The notes under the pieces were generated by a model that was not told the DNA's origin, ran no database searches, and saw only the letters and a list, made by a program, of their open reading frames with translations. Position numbers and translations under genes: made by a program. 64,000 bases of DNA from Solea solea. Taxonomy: Eukaryota; Chordata; Actinopteri; Pleuronectiformes; Soleidae. Position 1 is the first letter of the stretch, and each line of letters opens with the position of its first letter. This document shows, one piece after another, positions 1 through 9,722 of this stretch. The stretch lies in contig NC_081150.1 of assembly GCF_958295425.1 (NCBI RefSeq), positions 12,089,001 through 12,153,000 on the forward strand. The letters run 5' to 3'.

Positions 1-733
1 TTGTTTGCAGACAAGACAGAAAGAAGCAAGCGGAAGAAAAACTCTGAAATGTCCTTCTTTTTCCAGCATATTTTGTGAGCTATAGCAGCAATCTGCTGCC
101 CACATACGCATACTAACTTTATTAGTTAGTCAGAACCAAAGCCCTAAAACATGAATGTATTGAAAACCAACAATGCCATTGCCAGTACGCGCCTTCTTTT
201 CTCTGTTGCACAAAATATACAGAATGCCAGCAAACGAGCAGCACTGTGCAAATGGAAACTATTCGGTTCATGAATCGAGTGATCGTCCAGTGATACCATA
301 CTCCAGTCATTCTGTATATCGTTTGCATAAACTGACATTACAGCCGACCTGCATCCTGTTTGGAAGGGCCTTCACAACATTTAGAGAAGAAAGCATGGAG
401 CGGAGGTTCTTGTAAACACGCGCCAAAGAAATGACAAAAAAAAAGGTTCTGAACGAGACCGTTGGGGATGTGCAGTGTGGCCAAACTATGTAAACAGGGA
501 GAATGCAAGTGTGTTTACGCGTACAGATGAGGGAACGCAAGGAAAATGCAGTCAGATGCAAATTCAGATTCTTTGCTGAAGTGGACGGACGGCACATTGT
601 GCCTGTGTGTGAAGACAAACTTTACTGTGAGTCAGTGGTGATTTCAGATTCTTCAGCTTCTCGCCACAGTTGATCATCTGATTTCAGGTTACTTCAACCA
701 ACGAAGAATCAGACTGGATCAAATTCATGTACC
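1..733. other. Unique intergenic or intronic sequence, no gene seen
   Basis: No gene or recognised repeat. Only short open frames without protein-like composition. One small perfect hairpin lies at 112-130 (7-bp stem ACTAACT/AGTTAGT, 5-base loop). Nothing promoter-like is seen directly upstream of the tRNA beyond its own internal boxes. Confidence 0.6.
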
Positions 734-816
734 ACCAGGATGGCCGAGTGGTTAAGGCGTTGGACTTAAGATCCAATGGACGTATGTCCTCGTGGGTTCG
801 AACCCCACTCCTGGTA
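734..816 (+). tRNA. tRNA-Leu, anticodon UAA
   Basis: Intact type II tRNA gene that decodes UUA codons. Acceptor stem 734-740 pairs fully with 809-815 and the discriminator base is A816. The anticodon stem is 760-764 with 772-776. The 7-base loop CTTAAGA puts TAA at 767-769. A long variable arm (777-791, stem GGAC/GTCC) is diagnostic of leucine and serine tRNAs. The T arm is 792-796 with 804-808, loop TTCGAAC. Internal RNA polymerase III promoters are visible: box A TGGCCGAGTGG at 741-751 and box B GGTTCGAACCC at 795-805. There is no intron. From memory it is almost identical to mammalian tRNA-Leu-UAA. Oddity: no TTTT follows until 1059. A recent tRNA retrocopy is an alternative, but no SINE body, A tail or target duplication was seen. 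Confidence 0.97.
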
Positions 817-1218
817 GATTGTGTGAGGTGCAAGACAGTTGCTCCTTGTAGCTTTGAATGTTTCAGAATTACAATTCAACCCAGGTACATACAAAAAAAA
901 ATACGTACTCATATAAAAAATGTAACATAACCATCTATGTGGCTTGCAGAAACATGAAAGAGTCCATACATGGTAGCGTATGGTATATTAATGCTGCACT
1001 GGTTTAGTCTGTGTGAGAGTAAGACAGCATACAGATAGTGAACCTGCAAGCACGTCTGTTTTATATTTAATGATTTTGTAAGGTGATAATGGGAAACGTT
1101 ATTAAGCCATTCCATTTATTTAACTATTTACAGCAATTGCTTTCGAGAGTGAGAACCAGTACTTCAGATGACTTATGTTAGAAAAACACTGATGCTTATT
1201 GCAGTTTAAAAACTTCAG
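817..1218. other. Downstream flank of tRNA, unique AT-rich sequence
   Basis: No gene. A9 run at about 893-901. No TTTT occurs between 817 and 1058, which matters for termination of the tRNA transcript. Confidence 0.6.
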
Positions 1219-1505
1219 AATGGTTTAACTCCGCTTTCCTCCCCCAGTCCAAAAACATTCAGAGATGAATTGAAAACTCTAAATTGACTGTAGGTGCGAG
1301 TGTGAGAGCGAATGTTGTTGTTTGTCTCTGTATACGACGTTGGGTTTCGTGAAAGGTGGTCTATAAATCAAAGTTATTATCATCATTATTATTATTATTA
1401 TTATTATGTTGGCGCTGCAATATACCCCCCCGCCTTTTTCCCTATGTCAGCTCTGGGATTGGCACCAATGACCCACATGTGAAGGATAAAGCAGAAGACA
1501 ATGAA
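1219..1505 (+). mobile_element. SINE tail (L2-type 3' end), interrupted by a second repeat
   Basis: The segment TTTCCTCC-CAGTCCAAAAAC, then CTCTAAATTGACTGTAGGTG, then TGTCAGCTCTGGGATTGGCA and a GGATAAAGC end match the order of the shared tail of common teleost tRNA-derived SINEs. A related full-length copy lies at 33428-33713. The tail is broken after TTTGTCTCTGTAT (about 1333) by a separate segment ending in CTATAAATCAAAGTTATTAT and an (ATT)n tract. It resumes near 1442 at TATGTCAGCT. No tRNA head is visible, so the copy is 5' truncated. Confidence 0.7.
1334..1441 (+). repeat. Repeat nested in SINE tail, ending in an (ATT)n tract
   Basis: Insertion-like segment that splits the SINE tail. 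It contains GGTGGTCTATAAATCAAAG, a motif I associate with 3' ends of other fish retroelements (usual form GCGCTATATAAAT). An ATT microsatellite at about 1384-1407 and a C-rich stretch near 1426-1432 follow. Borders are approximate. Confidence 0.45.
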
Positions 1506-2158
1506 TAAATTAATGCATGAACCTCCAAACGTTGTTTTCTTGCATCCCACCATTTCTGTAAATGCCATGTTTTACACTGAGTTTCGTCTCCTGGTCTCTT
1601 ACACACACACACGCACAGAGACACACATATAGACACACAAACACACAAATACAGGGAGGGAGAGAGAGAAAAAATAATCAAACCCCTCAGAATCAATTAG
1701 CAGAGTGTAAAAGGGCCATTCAGTTACTTTTAGCACAAGGCGCCTCCTGAGGCAAACAATCAACCAGCAGACACAAATTAAAACTGAACAAGAGCGCTTG
1801 TCTTAAGTCTGATCTGCCTGATGTGTGTGCGTGTGCGATTCGTGTACATGTGTGCACACGTGTGTGAATGTGTAACTGTATATTCCTATTAGGTGAAAGC
1901 TGCAGGGTTACAGCCCAATGAAGCTAGATAGTGGGCACAGATCGATGTGGCTGCTAATAACGAGACGTCTCCCTTCGTCTACTAGCCAAGCAATTCGTCT
2001 AAAACAAAGATTTTCATAGGAAAAAACAGGCTGGGTGTCACAGAATTTCTGTTTAAATCACACACACACACACACACACTGATATATGCACACCTGCCAG
2101 CTCTTTTCAAAGTATCACAGGATTTCCTTATTCCCCTTTGACAACCCAGCCATGCCTG
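1506..2158. other. Intergenic sequence with CA-rich microsatellites
   Basis: No gene. Imperfect CA/GA-rich tract at about 1600-1672, GT-rich stretch at 1820-1875, and (CA)n at 2059-2079. The open frames here are translations of these repeats. Confidence 0.6.
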
Positions 2159-2159
2159 A

Positions 2160-2500
2160 AAATTCAAAAGCTTTCATGAATTTTAAATAAGCATTGGTTA
2201 AGGAATTTAGCGGCAACATCGCGCTGAAAGTCATTTATATGCAAATGTGTAACAAGTGGCAATGCACAGAGGGACTGGAGAGTAATTAGCGCTCGCTCAT
2301 TGACACGACTGGCCTGCTCCACAGATATACAGTCGACTGCCATTAATGAGTTACAAACCTGTATGCTGCACATGCACTTCAAGCCGCAGCTTTAAAATGT
2401 ATGGATTATTTTTCCTTATTCTTGATTTCACAGGTACTCTCCTTAAATCCCACTGGAAGAGTTGTCCGATTTTGCCACTAGATGGCAGTAAAGATCTGGT
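2160..2500. promoter_or_regulatory. Candidate conserved regulatory block with octamer and CTCF-like motifs
   Basis: Non-repetitive and AT-rich with many TAAT cores. An exact POU octamer ATGCAAAT lies at 2239-2246. A strong CTCF-like motif CCACTAGATGGCAG lies at 2475-2488. The texture matches vertebrate conserved non-coding elements. Conservation was not tested, so the function is inferred. Confidence 0.3.
2475..2488 (+). promoter_or_regulatory. CTCF-like binding motif
   Basis: CCACTAGATGGCAG agrees with the vertebrate CTCF core (CCAC-N-AGGTGGCAG form) except for A in place of G at one core position. CTCF sites mark chromatin loop boundaries. A single motif match is weak evidence of occupancy. 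Confidence 0.4.
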
Positions 2501-2849
2501 CTTACCCACACACACACACTCACACAAAAAAAATACTATGCTGGCAGGCATGCCAGAATGCATGGGGAGTGAACGTGATGAAAGACCACAGAAGAAAGCA
2601 GACAACCAGACTCAACCGCAGAGCACGTATAGGACAAAATTAGAGACCAACAGTCCAAGGCTTTTCTCTCGCTCACACAGTATCTCGACACAACCACAAT
2701 GTAAAAGCTCACAGCTCCAAAGGCTGAGCCGACATGTGTGTGTATAAATCTAAAAGCAGAGGATTTGTTTCGCATCTATCGAGGCCCCCGGAGATCACAC
2801 GGGGAGGCTGCGAGATGTTGCTCTTGTTCTTCTTTGAGTGGCAACACCT
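2501..2849. other. Intergenic sequence, short CA repeat
   Basis: No gene. A short (CA)n lies at about 2510-2526. The rest is unique sequence. The open frame around 2346-2747 has low complexity at its centre and resembles no known protein. Confidence 0.5.
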
Positions 2850-3130
2850 AACTTAAATAATAAAATAAAGTTGACCCTGCCTCCTGCGGTCCATATGAGT
2901 ATCAGGGCTGGAGGCTGTGTGGAGGCTGCCCGTGTGCTGATGAAGAGAGACAGGCGGGCTGGGGGAAGCAGAGTGCCATTAGATTTAACCTGGAGGGTTG
3001 AGAGGTTACACTGGGTTAGGGTTAGCTGCATGGAAGTTTTTCACTGGCAGCTTCCTGTCTCCATCATGGTGTCAAAGTCACTCATGGGCCCAGTGTATTC
3101 ATTATTGCAGACAGATATTATTGATTCCAT
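2850..3130. promoter_or_regulatory. Candidate conserved non-coding block
   Basis: Unique sequence of mixed composition without microsatellites, with a TTAGGGTTAG stretch near 3016. No exon-like frame with splice sites was found. Assigned on texture only. Confidence 0.2.
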
Positions 3131-3309
3131 TTCCTGCATATATGCTACAACCCTTTACTACTGTTCTAACACTCTAACACTGAAAGCTAGATATTTTGGT
3201 CATAAACATCATCGTAGTTTTTTTTTTCTTTTTTTTAGTAGAGTTTCATAAATTATGAGATATGCATTCATGTCTATGTCATTAATTGAATTCTTTAATT
3301 CTTGCGCTG
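3131..3309. other. AT-rich spacer with T runs
   Basis: AT-rich unique sequence with a near-continuous T tract at about 3220-3236. No gene. Confidence 0.5.
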
Positions 3310-3592
3310 CAAGGCACCGTGGCGGTCGGTGTGGTCGTTTCACAGGCGATTGAAATCAAAGTACGACCAGTGTGTTTCTGTGTGCGTGGGTTTTCTTCCT
3401 CACATGGTTCCAAATACATGCACATTGGTGTTCACCGAAGCTTGTAAACCTTGGTGCAGGTGTGACTGGTTGTGAAGAGTTGGCGACCTGTCCAGGTTGC
3501 TCAGCCTCTTGCCCTACTGCACTGCTGGGACTGGCTCCAGCGCCCCCTGTGACCCTGACATGGAAAGCGACATTGGTGATGATGAACGGCTA
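3310..3592 (+). mobile_element. Degenerate tRNA-derived SINE with L2-type tail
   Basis: The order of blocks matches the common teleost SINE. A degenerate head (near 3311-3345) is followed by TGTGCGTGGGTTTTCTTCC, TTGGCGACCTGTCCAGG, GCGCCCCCTGTGACCCTGAC, and an end near GATGATGAACGG. It is more diverged than the copy at 33428. No target duplication was identified. Confidence 0.65.
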
Positions 3593-4289
3593 CGGCTGGA
3601 TCTTCTCGGGTCAAAACCTGAACTGCAAACGTGACACCAGTATTCACTCAGCGTACAGCTAACCACGCTAACGTGCTTAACTTGGATGGTGACCGATACT
3701 AAGGACCAAAAACTCACCCTCACTAGCACTGCATCGTCTAACTACTGCCTCTTACAGTGACGAGCACGTCTGTGGACTTTTTCCGTATTTGCAAGTGACA
3801 CAGGCTACACAGGGTTTTGAACATGCAGTATATAGCTGTGGTTAGTTACAGTGGCTCTCTTTCTGTGGAAACAGTCGAGCCACGCACGGCTAATGTTATG
3901 TTGCCTCGGCCAAAGCAACATTACATTGGTCAGTCAAACGGCAACTACAAAGCAACATCTTACAATTTCCCTCAAACCTAATTATGTATTCAGTTGTGAA
4001 AACTAAAACCAACAATTTCACACTCTTAAATGTGCGCCCGGCCGCTGCTTCTACTTTGGATTCTTTGCCCTCTCCTATCCAAGCCTGCTCTTGCACTTCT
4101 CTTTGTTCTGTGAAACAATGAATTTACAAAATACCCAACATAAAGGATTGGCATTCTGAGGCATTCTCACCTATAGTAAATCATTTCAATCTTTCATTGG
4201 TGTGTATTCCGCGTTATAAATCATCGTTGTTATCCTCACCCACATTTCCATTTTTCTTTTTTTTCCCTTCCCTCCTCACTCCACCTTGC
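3593..4289. other. Unique sequence, no gene seen
   Basis: No recognisable gene or repeat. TTC/TTTC-rich patch at about 4250-4275. Confidence 0.5.
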
Positions 4290-4560
4290 TGCTCAAATCA
4301 CAGGGTTTGGGGCCGAGCAGTGCAGGACAGAGGAGCACAGATCTACTGAGAGAGCTGATGATTGCCTGTGATTACAGTCTGCATCCTCTCCTCCCCTCCC
4401 TCCAACACCATCCCCTCCGGGTCATGTGGCCAGGCCTGGCAGAAATAACGCTCTCCACGCTCTCAGAGTCATTAACTGGAGAGAGCCGGAGCGAAGAGGA
4501 GCTCACCGGGGGGAGGCACTGACACGTTTCCTTCACCTTGACATTGCCTGGAGGTTACAC
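4290..4560. promoter_or_regulatory. Candidate conserved non-coding block
   Basis: Moderately GC-rich unique sequence, low in simple repeats. A 78-codon frame spans 4286-4522 but has no recognisable domain and no convincing splice context. Confidence 0.2.
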
Positions 4561-5279
4561 CACTCAGAGTGGTGAAATATGGTTCTGAGAGGTGAGAGTC
4601 GTGTGAATTAAGGGTGTGTGATACATAAAAGGTCTCCCAGTGTGAGGGGGGCCTTATTCCCTCGGCTCTGACTGTTCAACGCGCGCCGTGCTGTTGGAAT
4701 GTGTGTCGATGAGAGATGTGTGACAGAGTAGGTGTGTGTGTGTGTGGATCTAGTTGATTCATGTGTGTTTTGCCATTGTGTGCACATGAATACATGTGGA
4801 CAGTCGACAGAAAAGACAAGTATTGGCAGCAAACGCTAGAGCACACACACACACACACACACACCAGTTTGAGCCTAATCCCCTGTCCTGACACAGCTGA
4901 CTGTTGTCTGTCTGATCAATCAGTCAGAGCAGATACGGATGTGCAACACGTCCGTCCTCTGATGTTACAAAGTGACAACGACGGCCCGTCTGCCAGCTGA
5001 GCTGATCACCAAAACGAGAACCTGACACCTCGACTGTTATTGGCTTTTTTTTTTTTACCGCCTGACTTTTAACCCATGTGTTACTTTTCATGGGAAGCCG
5101 AACACCACGATATGACCAGACTGCCGCTCGGACTTAAAACGTAAAGGTTTACAATACGCAAACATTGGCATGCACGTGGCATACCCTACGTCTGACATGT
5201 GAGCTGGCCAGGTTTGACTTAATCTGCACCCCGGCTCGGCGGTTGTTTTCACCACACGTCAGTCAAAAATACTGGGGGA
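4561..5279. other. Spacer with GT and CA microsatellites
   Basis: (TG)n at about 4732-4745 and (CA)n at 4841-4864, about 100 bp apart. They can pair as inverted complements. T run at 5045-5055. No gene. Confidence 0.6.
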
Positions 5280-5600
5280 ATGAGTGACAGCTGCCTGTGG
5301 CTCTTGTAAATGCGTCTGCTGCACTAACGCTGCTCTGTCCTCACAGACGCCTGTGATCCTCCCACCCCTCTCCCCCGAGGGCGTTTAGGTCAGGTAATGC
5401 TGACCTGCCAGGAGAGCGGCGGGTCGCAGGTCCCGACGTGCACGTTTACCGTGCCTCTCTGGGGGAATGGTGCGTTGAAGCCGATCCAGTCGCGTGTAAT
5501 TAAAAGCACATAAAGACAGACGAAGCTCTGCCGCTCTCGCTATAAAGCATCGCCTCAAGGACGAATCCGCTCCGCTCTCTGTCGAAGAAATTTATTAAGA
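5280..5600. promoter_or_regulatory. Candidate regulatory block with nuclear-receptor-like half-sites
   Basis: Unique, GC-richer than its surroundings, with several CpGs. AGGTCA at 5387-5392 and TGACCT at 5401-5406 form an inverted pair with an 8-bp spacer. The half-sites are exact but the spacing is not a classical receptor element. Function is inferred. Confidence 0.25.
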
Positions 5601-7085
5601 AAAAAATATTCAATACCTTTATGCTTGGTTTGGATGAGGAAGAAATCTCGCCCTGCAGGGTCCACACAAAAAAAAAGCAAGCTACTTTTGAGGTTGATGT
5701 GAGATTAATATAGATTCAAATGAGACTGATTAAAATATTATAGCCTTTCACTGAAGATCAGGAGGAATTTACCTTCATCTTCACAAGACCAGATAGTGCA
5801 GGGCTTTTGTCAAACAACTGCATGTTTTTATGTCAAAAAGGGGATCGAGAAAAGTCACGGCCTTTGTCAAAAGTGCACCGAGCAGCAAGAGGTAAAAGAT
5901 AAATGAATGTTTTGCCAGTTCCTTCTTCTATTTCATGTTGAACTGTGTCTGTGTAGGCTGCACAAACAGCTTGTCAGGACACCGTCCACATATCATCACT
6001 CAGTTCTTATTTCACCTCACCTCTGCTTATAGTCAGCATTTTTTTTTTTTTATATAGCTTGGAATACATCTCAATCATTGTTTCTCTTCACTTGACGAAT
6101 CAATTACTTCAATTTGTCGTGGGTGTATAAGGCCGTTATGATAAATCACACAAATGTGTGTGTGCAGGTTTATGCTGCTCTGTGAGAGGACGCTTTTCAC
6201 TCACACAATCTGGCAAAATTGGGATCCATGCATCTCGGCATGCTGCGCAAGTCCCCGCGCCAGTTAGCGAGTCTGTTTTAATCTTCGCTTGCCTGTGTCT
6301 CAAAATTAGTGATTCAGTTTCTCTCCGTGAGCGGCGGCATGCTGTTTCATCTGCTGAACAGTATTCATGTCAGACCAGCGAGAGTTCAAAAATTCAATTC
6401 GCACCTCCTCCTCCTCTGACTGGCTGCTTTCTTGTCACAAATCAGATTATTTACACCCACGGTGAACAAGGCACGCTAAAGTCAGAGTGATCAACACTTC
6501 ACAGCAGTGGCTGGAAGAAATAGGGGAGGAATACACGAGCATAAACTGCTGAGGAGCAAATTTACAGAGAAAAAAAAAGAGGTGAGGGGTAAAATGCAGT
6601 TCATCACTGAACGAGTGCTGACTTTGGATGTCATTTTTTTTTTTTTTTGACAGCGCACTGGCAGTCATCTACATGAGCTATTTACTGTACGTCTTCAAGT
6701 GTGTCTCAGTATGAGGGGAAAACAGTATATTAAATAACCAGGGGTAAACCTCAGTTAATGATGAGTCGTATCCCTTGCAGATGCTGAGATTGTGCGCTAG
6801 TTAAGTCCTGGTTCTGCAAGGTATGGTGACGGCTGTTGGGCTCCGTCAATGGACCGTAACACAGCTGACGGATATAAATACCAGGAAATTGCGCCAAACG
6901 TCCCTGGAAAACAAGACATCCTTCATTTTGAACGGTTCTGGGGGATATACTGGAATATGTGCTTCGAATAAATGCGGCGATTTATGTGAATGTGTTCAAA
7001 ACTGGGGTAAAGCACACACATTTAACAACAATGTACTGGTGAAGTTGCATGTTGCAGCTGAAAAAACATTTCACACCGTGGACCT
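5601..7085. other. Unique sequence, no gene seen
   Basis: AT-rich spacer with T runs at about 6040-6052 and 6637-6649. The best open frame (6158-6490, 110 codons) shows no family resemblance. No repeats recognised before the fold-back element at 7086. Confidence 0.55.
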
Positions 7086-7499
7086 TTAAAGGAATACTTC
7101 ACCAGTTTGCATTTAGCTTTGTATTACTAGAATAAGGGTAGTGTTTTTGAAAAGTTGTGCTTCCCAACCTCAGTTTCCCCTTCATTCTTTTCTTTGTTAC
7201 GTGCCCACGAGTGACACTTGGTCCTGTTAGCGTAGCTGTTAGCAAAGATGGCGGACACTGTTTACATTCTGGGAATGAGGTCCCGTCCCCTTACGAGTGG
7301 GTCTAAAAAGTGCGGAATTAGCATTGCAGAATGTAAACAGTGTCCGCCATCTTTGCTAACAGCTACGCTAACAGGACCAAGTGTCACTGGTGTTTCTCGA
7401 CTCAGGGGAAACTGAGGTTGGGAAGCGCAATTTTTCAAAAACACTACCCCTCTTCTAGTAATACAAAGCTTAAAGCAAATCGGTGAAGTATTCCTTTAA
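7086..7499. mobile_element. Fold-back MITE flanked by TTAA duplications
   Basis: TTAA at 7086-7089 and 7496-7499 flank a 406-bp element that starts AGGAATACTTCACC and ends with its reverse complement. The left arm (7090-7271) and right arm (7327-7495) are near-perfect inverted repeats over their whole length. They surround a 55-bp loop (7272-7326). There is no coding capacity. TTAA duplication is typical of piggyBac and Kolobok-type transposases, and I cannot say which one mobilised this copy. RNA from it would form a long hairpin. Confidence 0.9.
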
Positions 7500-7589
7500 G
7501 TCCATCAGTGGTGGTTGTTTCTGAAATGGCCTTTCCCCACAGGAGCCTTCAGTAGATAAAATAAGAACTTATAAACGACCGTTTCATCA
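7500..7589. other. Short unique spacer
   Basis: Right flank of the fold-back element. Nothing recognised. Confidence 0.5.
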
Positions 7590-7790
7590 GCCGCTAACGG
7601 TTTCGCATTTGTCAAGAGCAACTGGAAAGGTATCAATGCACGGATGTGTAATCAATGTATATTTATGAGCGTAATGCGATATCCATTTAAAAATAATCAA
7701 TAGTCACCGCCTCACTGATAACCAAGGCTGCATGTTTATTATGGCAGCTTAGCCGTGCCCTTGAGGCTCTATTGGGAGGTTTTTGTCCTT
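7590..7790. promoter_or_regulatory. Candidate conserved non-coding block
   Basis: Unique AT-rich sequence with AATCAAT-type cores and no simple repeats. Assigned on texture only. Confidence 0.2.
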
Positions 7791-8829
7791 ATACATCACT
7801 GTGTACACACACACACACAGACTTGTGTATGTGTACATGCATTTTTACCCATCGACACACACAGACACTGTGACACACTGTGATAGCCCCGCCGGGTCAG
7901 GGACCCCATTACCGTGACAGGTTCCAATCTTGTTCAATTCTAACCAGCGTGGGCCCACAGACAAAGCCCTGCCATGAGGTTACAATCAAAAACACACACA
8001 CACACACACACGCAGGCATTAAAAAAATGCAGGTCTTTTTCAGAGAGAAGATGGGAAAAAGCTGGGCAGAGATTTGAGATTTGATGAATGAGTGTGAACA
8101 GGGTGTGCTCGCAGTTTGTGATATTACAGTGCTAGCAGGATGAAACCGGGTATCATCATCTTTGCACACACACTTATTGCAGGGGTGTATTTCCCTCATG
8201 TTCACACGGACCAGCGCTTCATTTTACATGACGTGCATTTGCTCATCCTTCACTCATGTACGACATGTACTGTACATCTAAACCCAAGCACCTACGGGAG
8301 ATTTGGGGACTGACATGTTACATATACTGCTCCTTCCACCACCTTCATCCTAACACCAACTGAGACAATATCTTTGGGAGGAAAGCTAAATAAAAGACTC
8401 CATGAGTCGTTTCCATGACAGTCCAGGTTGGTTTTCTTGCAGGAAAAGGACTACAGCTCCATATTTTTTTGTGTGTACAAACTGTGTTATTCTCATCACT
8501 GGAAAACGATGATTTTCCCATTTTTTAAGCAGTCAGTCAGCACTGGTTTCTTTTAAATGAACATGACAGGCAGTCTTTTCATAATTGGAATGGTGTGGTT
8601 TTGGTTACCCAAAAGTTCCAATTAGTATGTTTATGAGTCTTTTGGAAAAGGACTGACACATGACTGACTTTGTCGTTGAAGTATGAGGACATGTCGGTCA
8701 AAAAAAAACAAACTGCATTGTAATAGTCTCATTTCACACACTGCTTTTTAAAAGGCTTGAGTCCTGGCTGGCAGCTATCTGCTTTGTGAAATATGGTCAG
8801 CCATCCTTTTACTCCCTTGTTCCATCTCA
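7791..8829. other. Spacer with CA microsatellites
   Basis: Short (CA)n near 7806-7820 and (AC)n at 7992-8011. The remainder is unique sequence without a recognisable gene. Confidence 0.55.
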
Positions 8830-9460
8830 GTTCCCCATGGCTGACTTAAATTACAGATAGGGGGGATAATAGAAGAGCAGTGGGGGGGTTGCAACCCGCA
8901 AGGAAAAAGGGGGGAAATAACAGTGACCAGCACTCGTTGCTGGGATTAGGATTCACCTTTTAATGGTGAGCCAGTGTTGGCACAGTGCCCCCCACCACCG
9001 CACACAAAGATTTGTCAAAAAAATGATTGATCGCCATGTCCTCAAACAAGATGAAACCAAGATTGAAGGCCCAGAGGCTGTGCACATCATCCGAGCAGGA
9101 GATAGCTCACCGACAGGGTGAACAATGGGATCCTGTCAGCGGCGAGACCTTTTACTTGACATTATTCAAATACAATGAGACATAATAAGTGAGGTTGAAA
9201 TAATTATTACACAAAATAACCCCTCTGTTCGTGCCATCCCCGCTAGAATTCCAGGGTGGTCTTCTCCTGCGGTTTCTCAAGGTTAATTGATGAGGAATAA
9301 TGGCTCACGGAGCCGCGGGTTGCGCCGTGTTTGTTGGTGGAATGTTTCGTAACCAGCCCCGGAGTAACCCAGTGGCCCAGAAATTCCATTTAATAAAGAT
9401 TAGCTCCTTTTCTCGTAGACCTCATTTTCTTTCTTAATTAAAAGATGAAGATAAAAAAAA
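8830..9460. promoter_or_regulatory. Candidate enhancer cluster
   Basis: A 630-bp non-repetitive run with many TAAT/ATTA cores, a SOX-type ACAATGG at 9122-9128, and a dense segment at 9270-9440. It reads like vertebrate conserved non-coding sequence. No open exon was found. Function is inferred. Confidence 0.3.
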
Positions 9461-9479
9461 AAAAATTGTAGGGCTGCAA

Positions 9480-9690
9480 GTATCAGGGAAATATCCTCAG
9501 GCCGTCTTAGACGAAAGACAGCTCGGTGCCCACATGAAAGGCTGAGACTAATGCATATTTAATGTCAATGGGAAACAGCTAAGATCAGTTCCTCTACCAG
9601 GAGCAGTGGGAAAAGTCAAAATAACGTTACGAAAACCCTCTGCTCCTCGGGCTGAATGAATATGTAGAGCCCCATTGTGTATAAGCAGGC
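9480..9690. promoter_or_regulatory. Candidate conserved non-coding block
   Basis: Unique AT-rich sequence containing TAATGCATATTTAAT near 9550. It is bounded by an A12 run (9454-9465) and the (GT)n at 9703. Confidence 0.22.
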
Positions 9691-9700
9691 CTATCCCACA

Positions 9701-9722
9701 CGTGTGTGTGTGTGTGTGTGCT
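9701..9722 (+). repeat. (GT)n microsatellite
   Basis: About ten uninterrupted GT units. Confidence 0.9.

Noticed and set aside
3010..3026. GGGTTAGGGTTAG as interstitial telomeric repeat
   Set aside because: Only about two units, with no array. Common in fish spacer.
7090..7495. MicroRNA precursor in the long hairpin
   Set aside because: The arms are far longer than a pre-miRNA and are flanked by TTAA duplications, so a MITE explains the structure.
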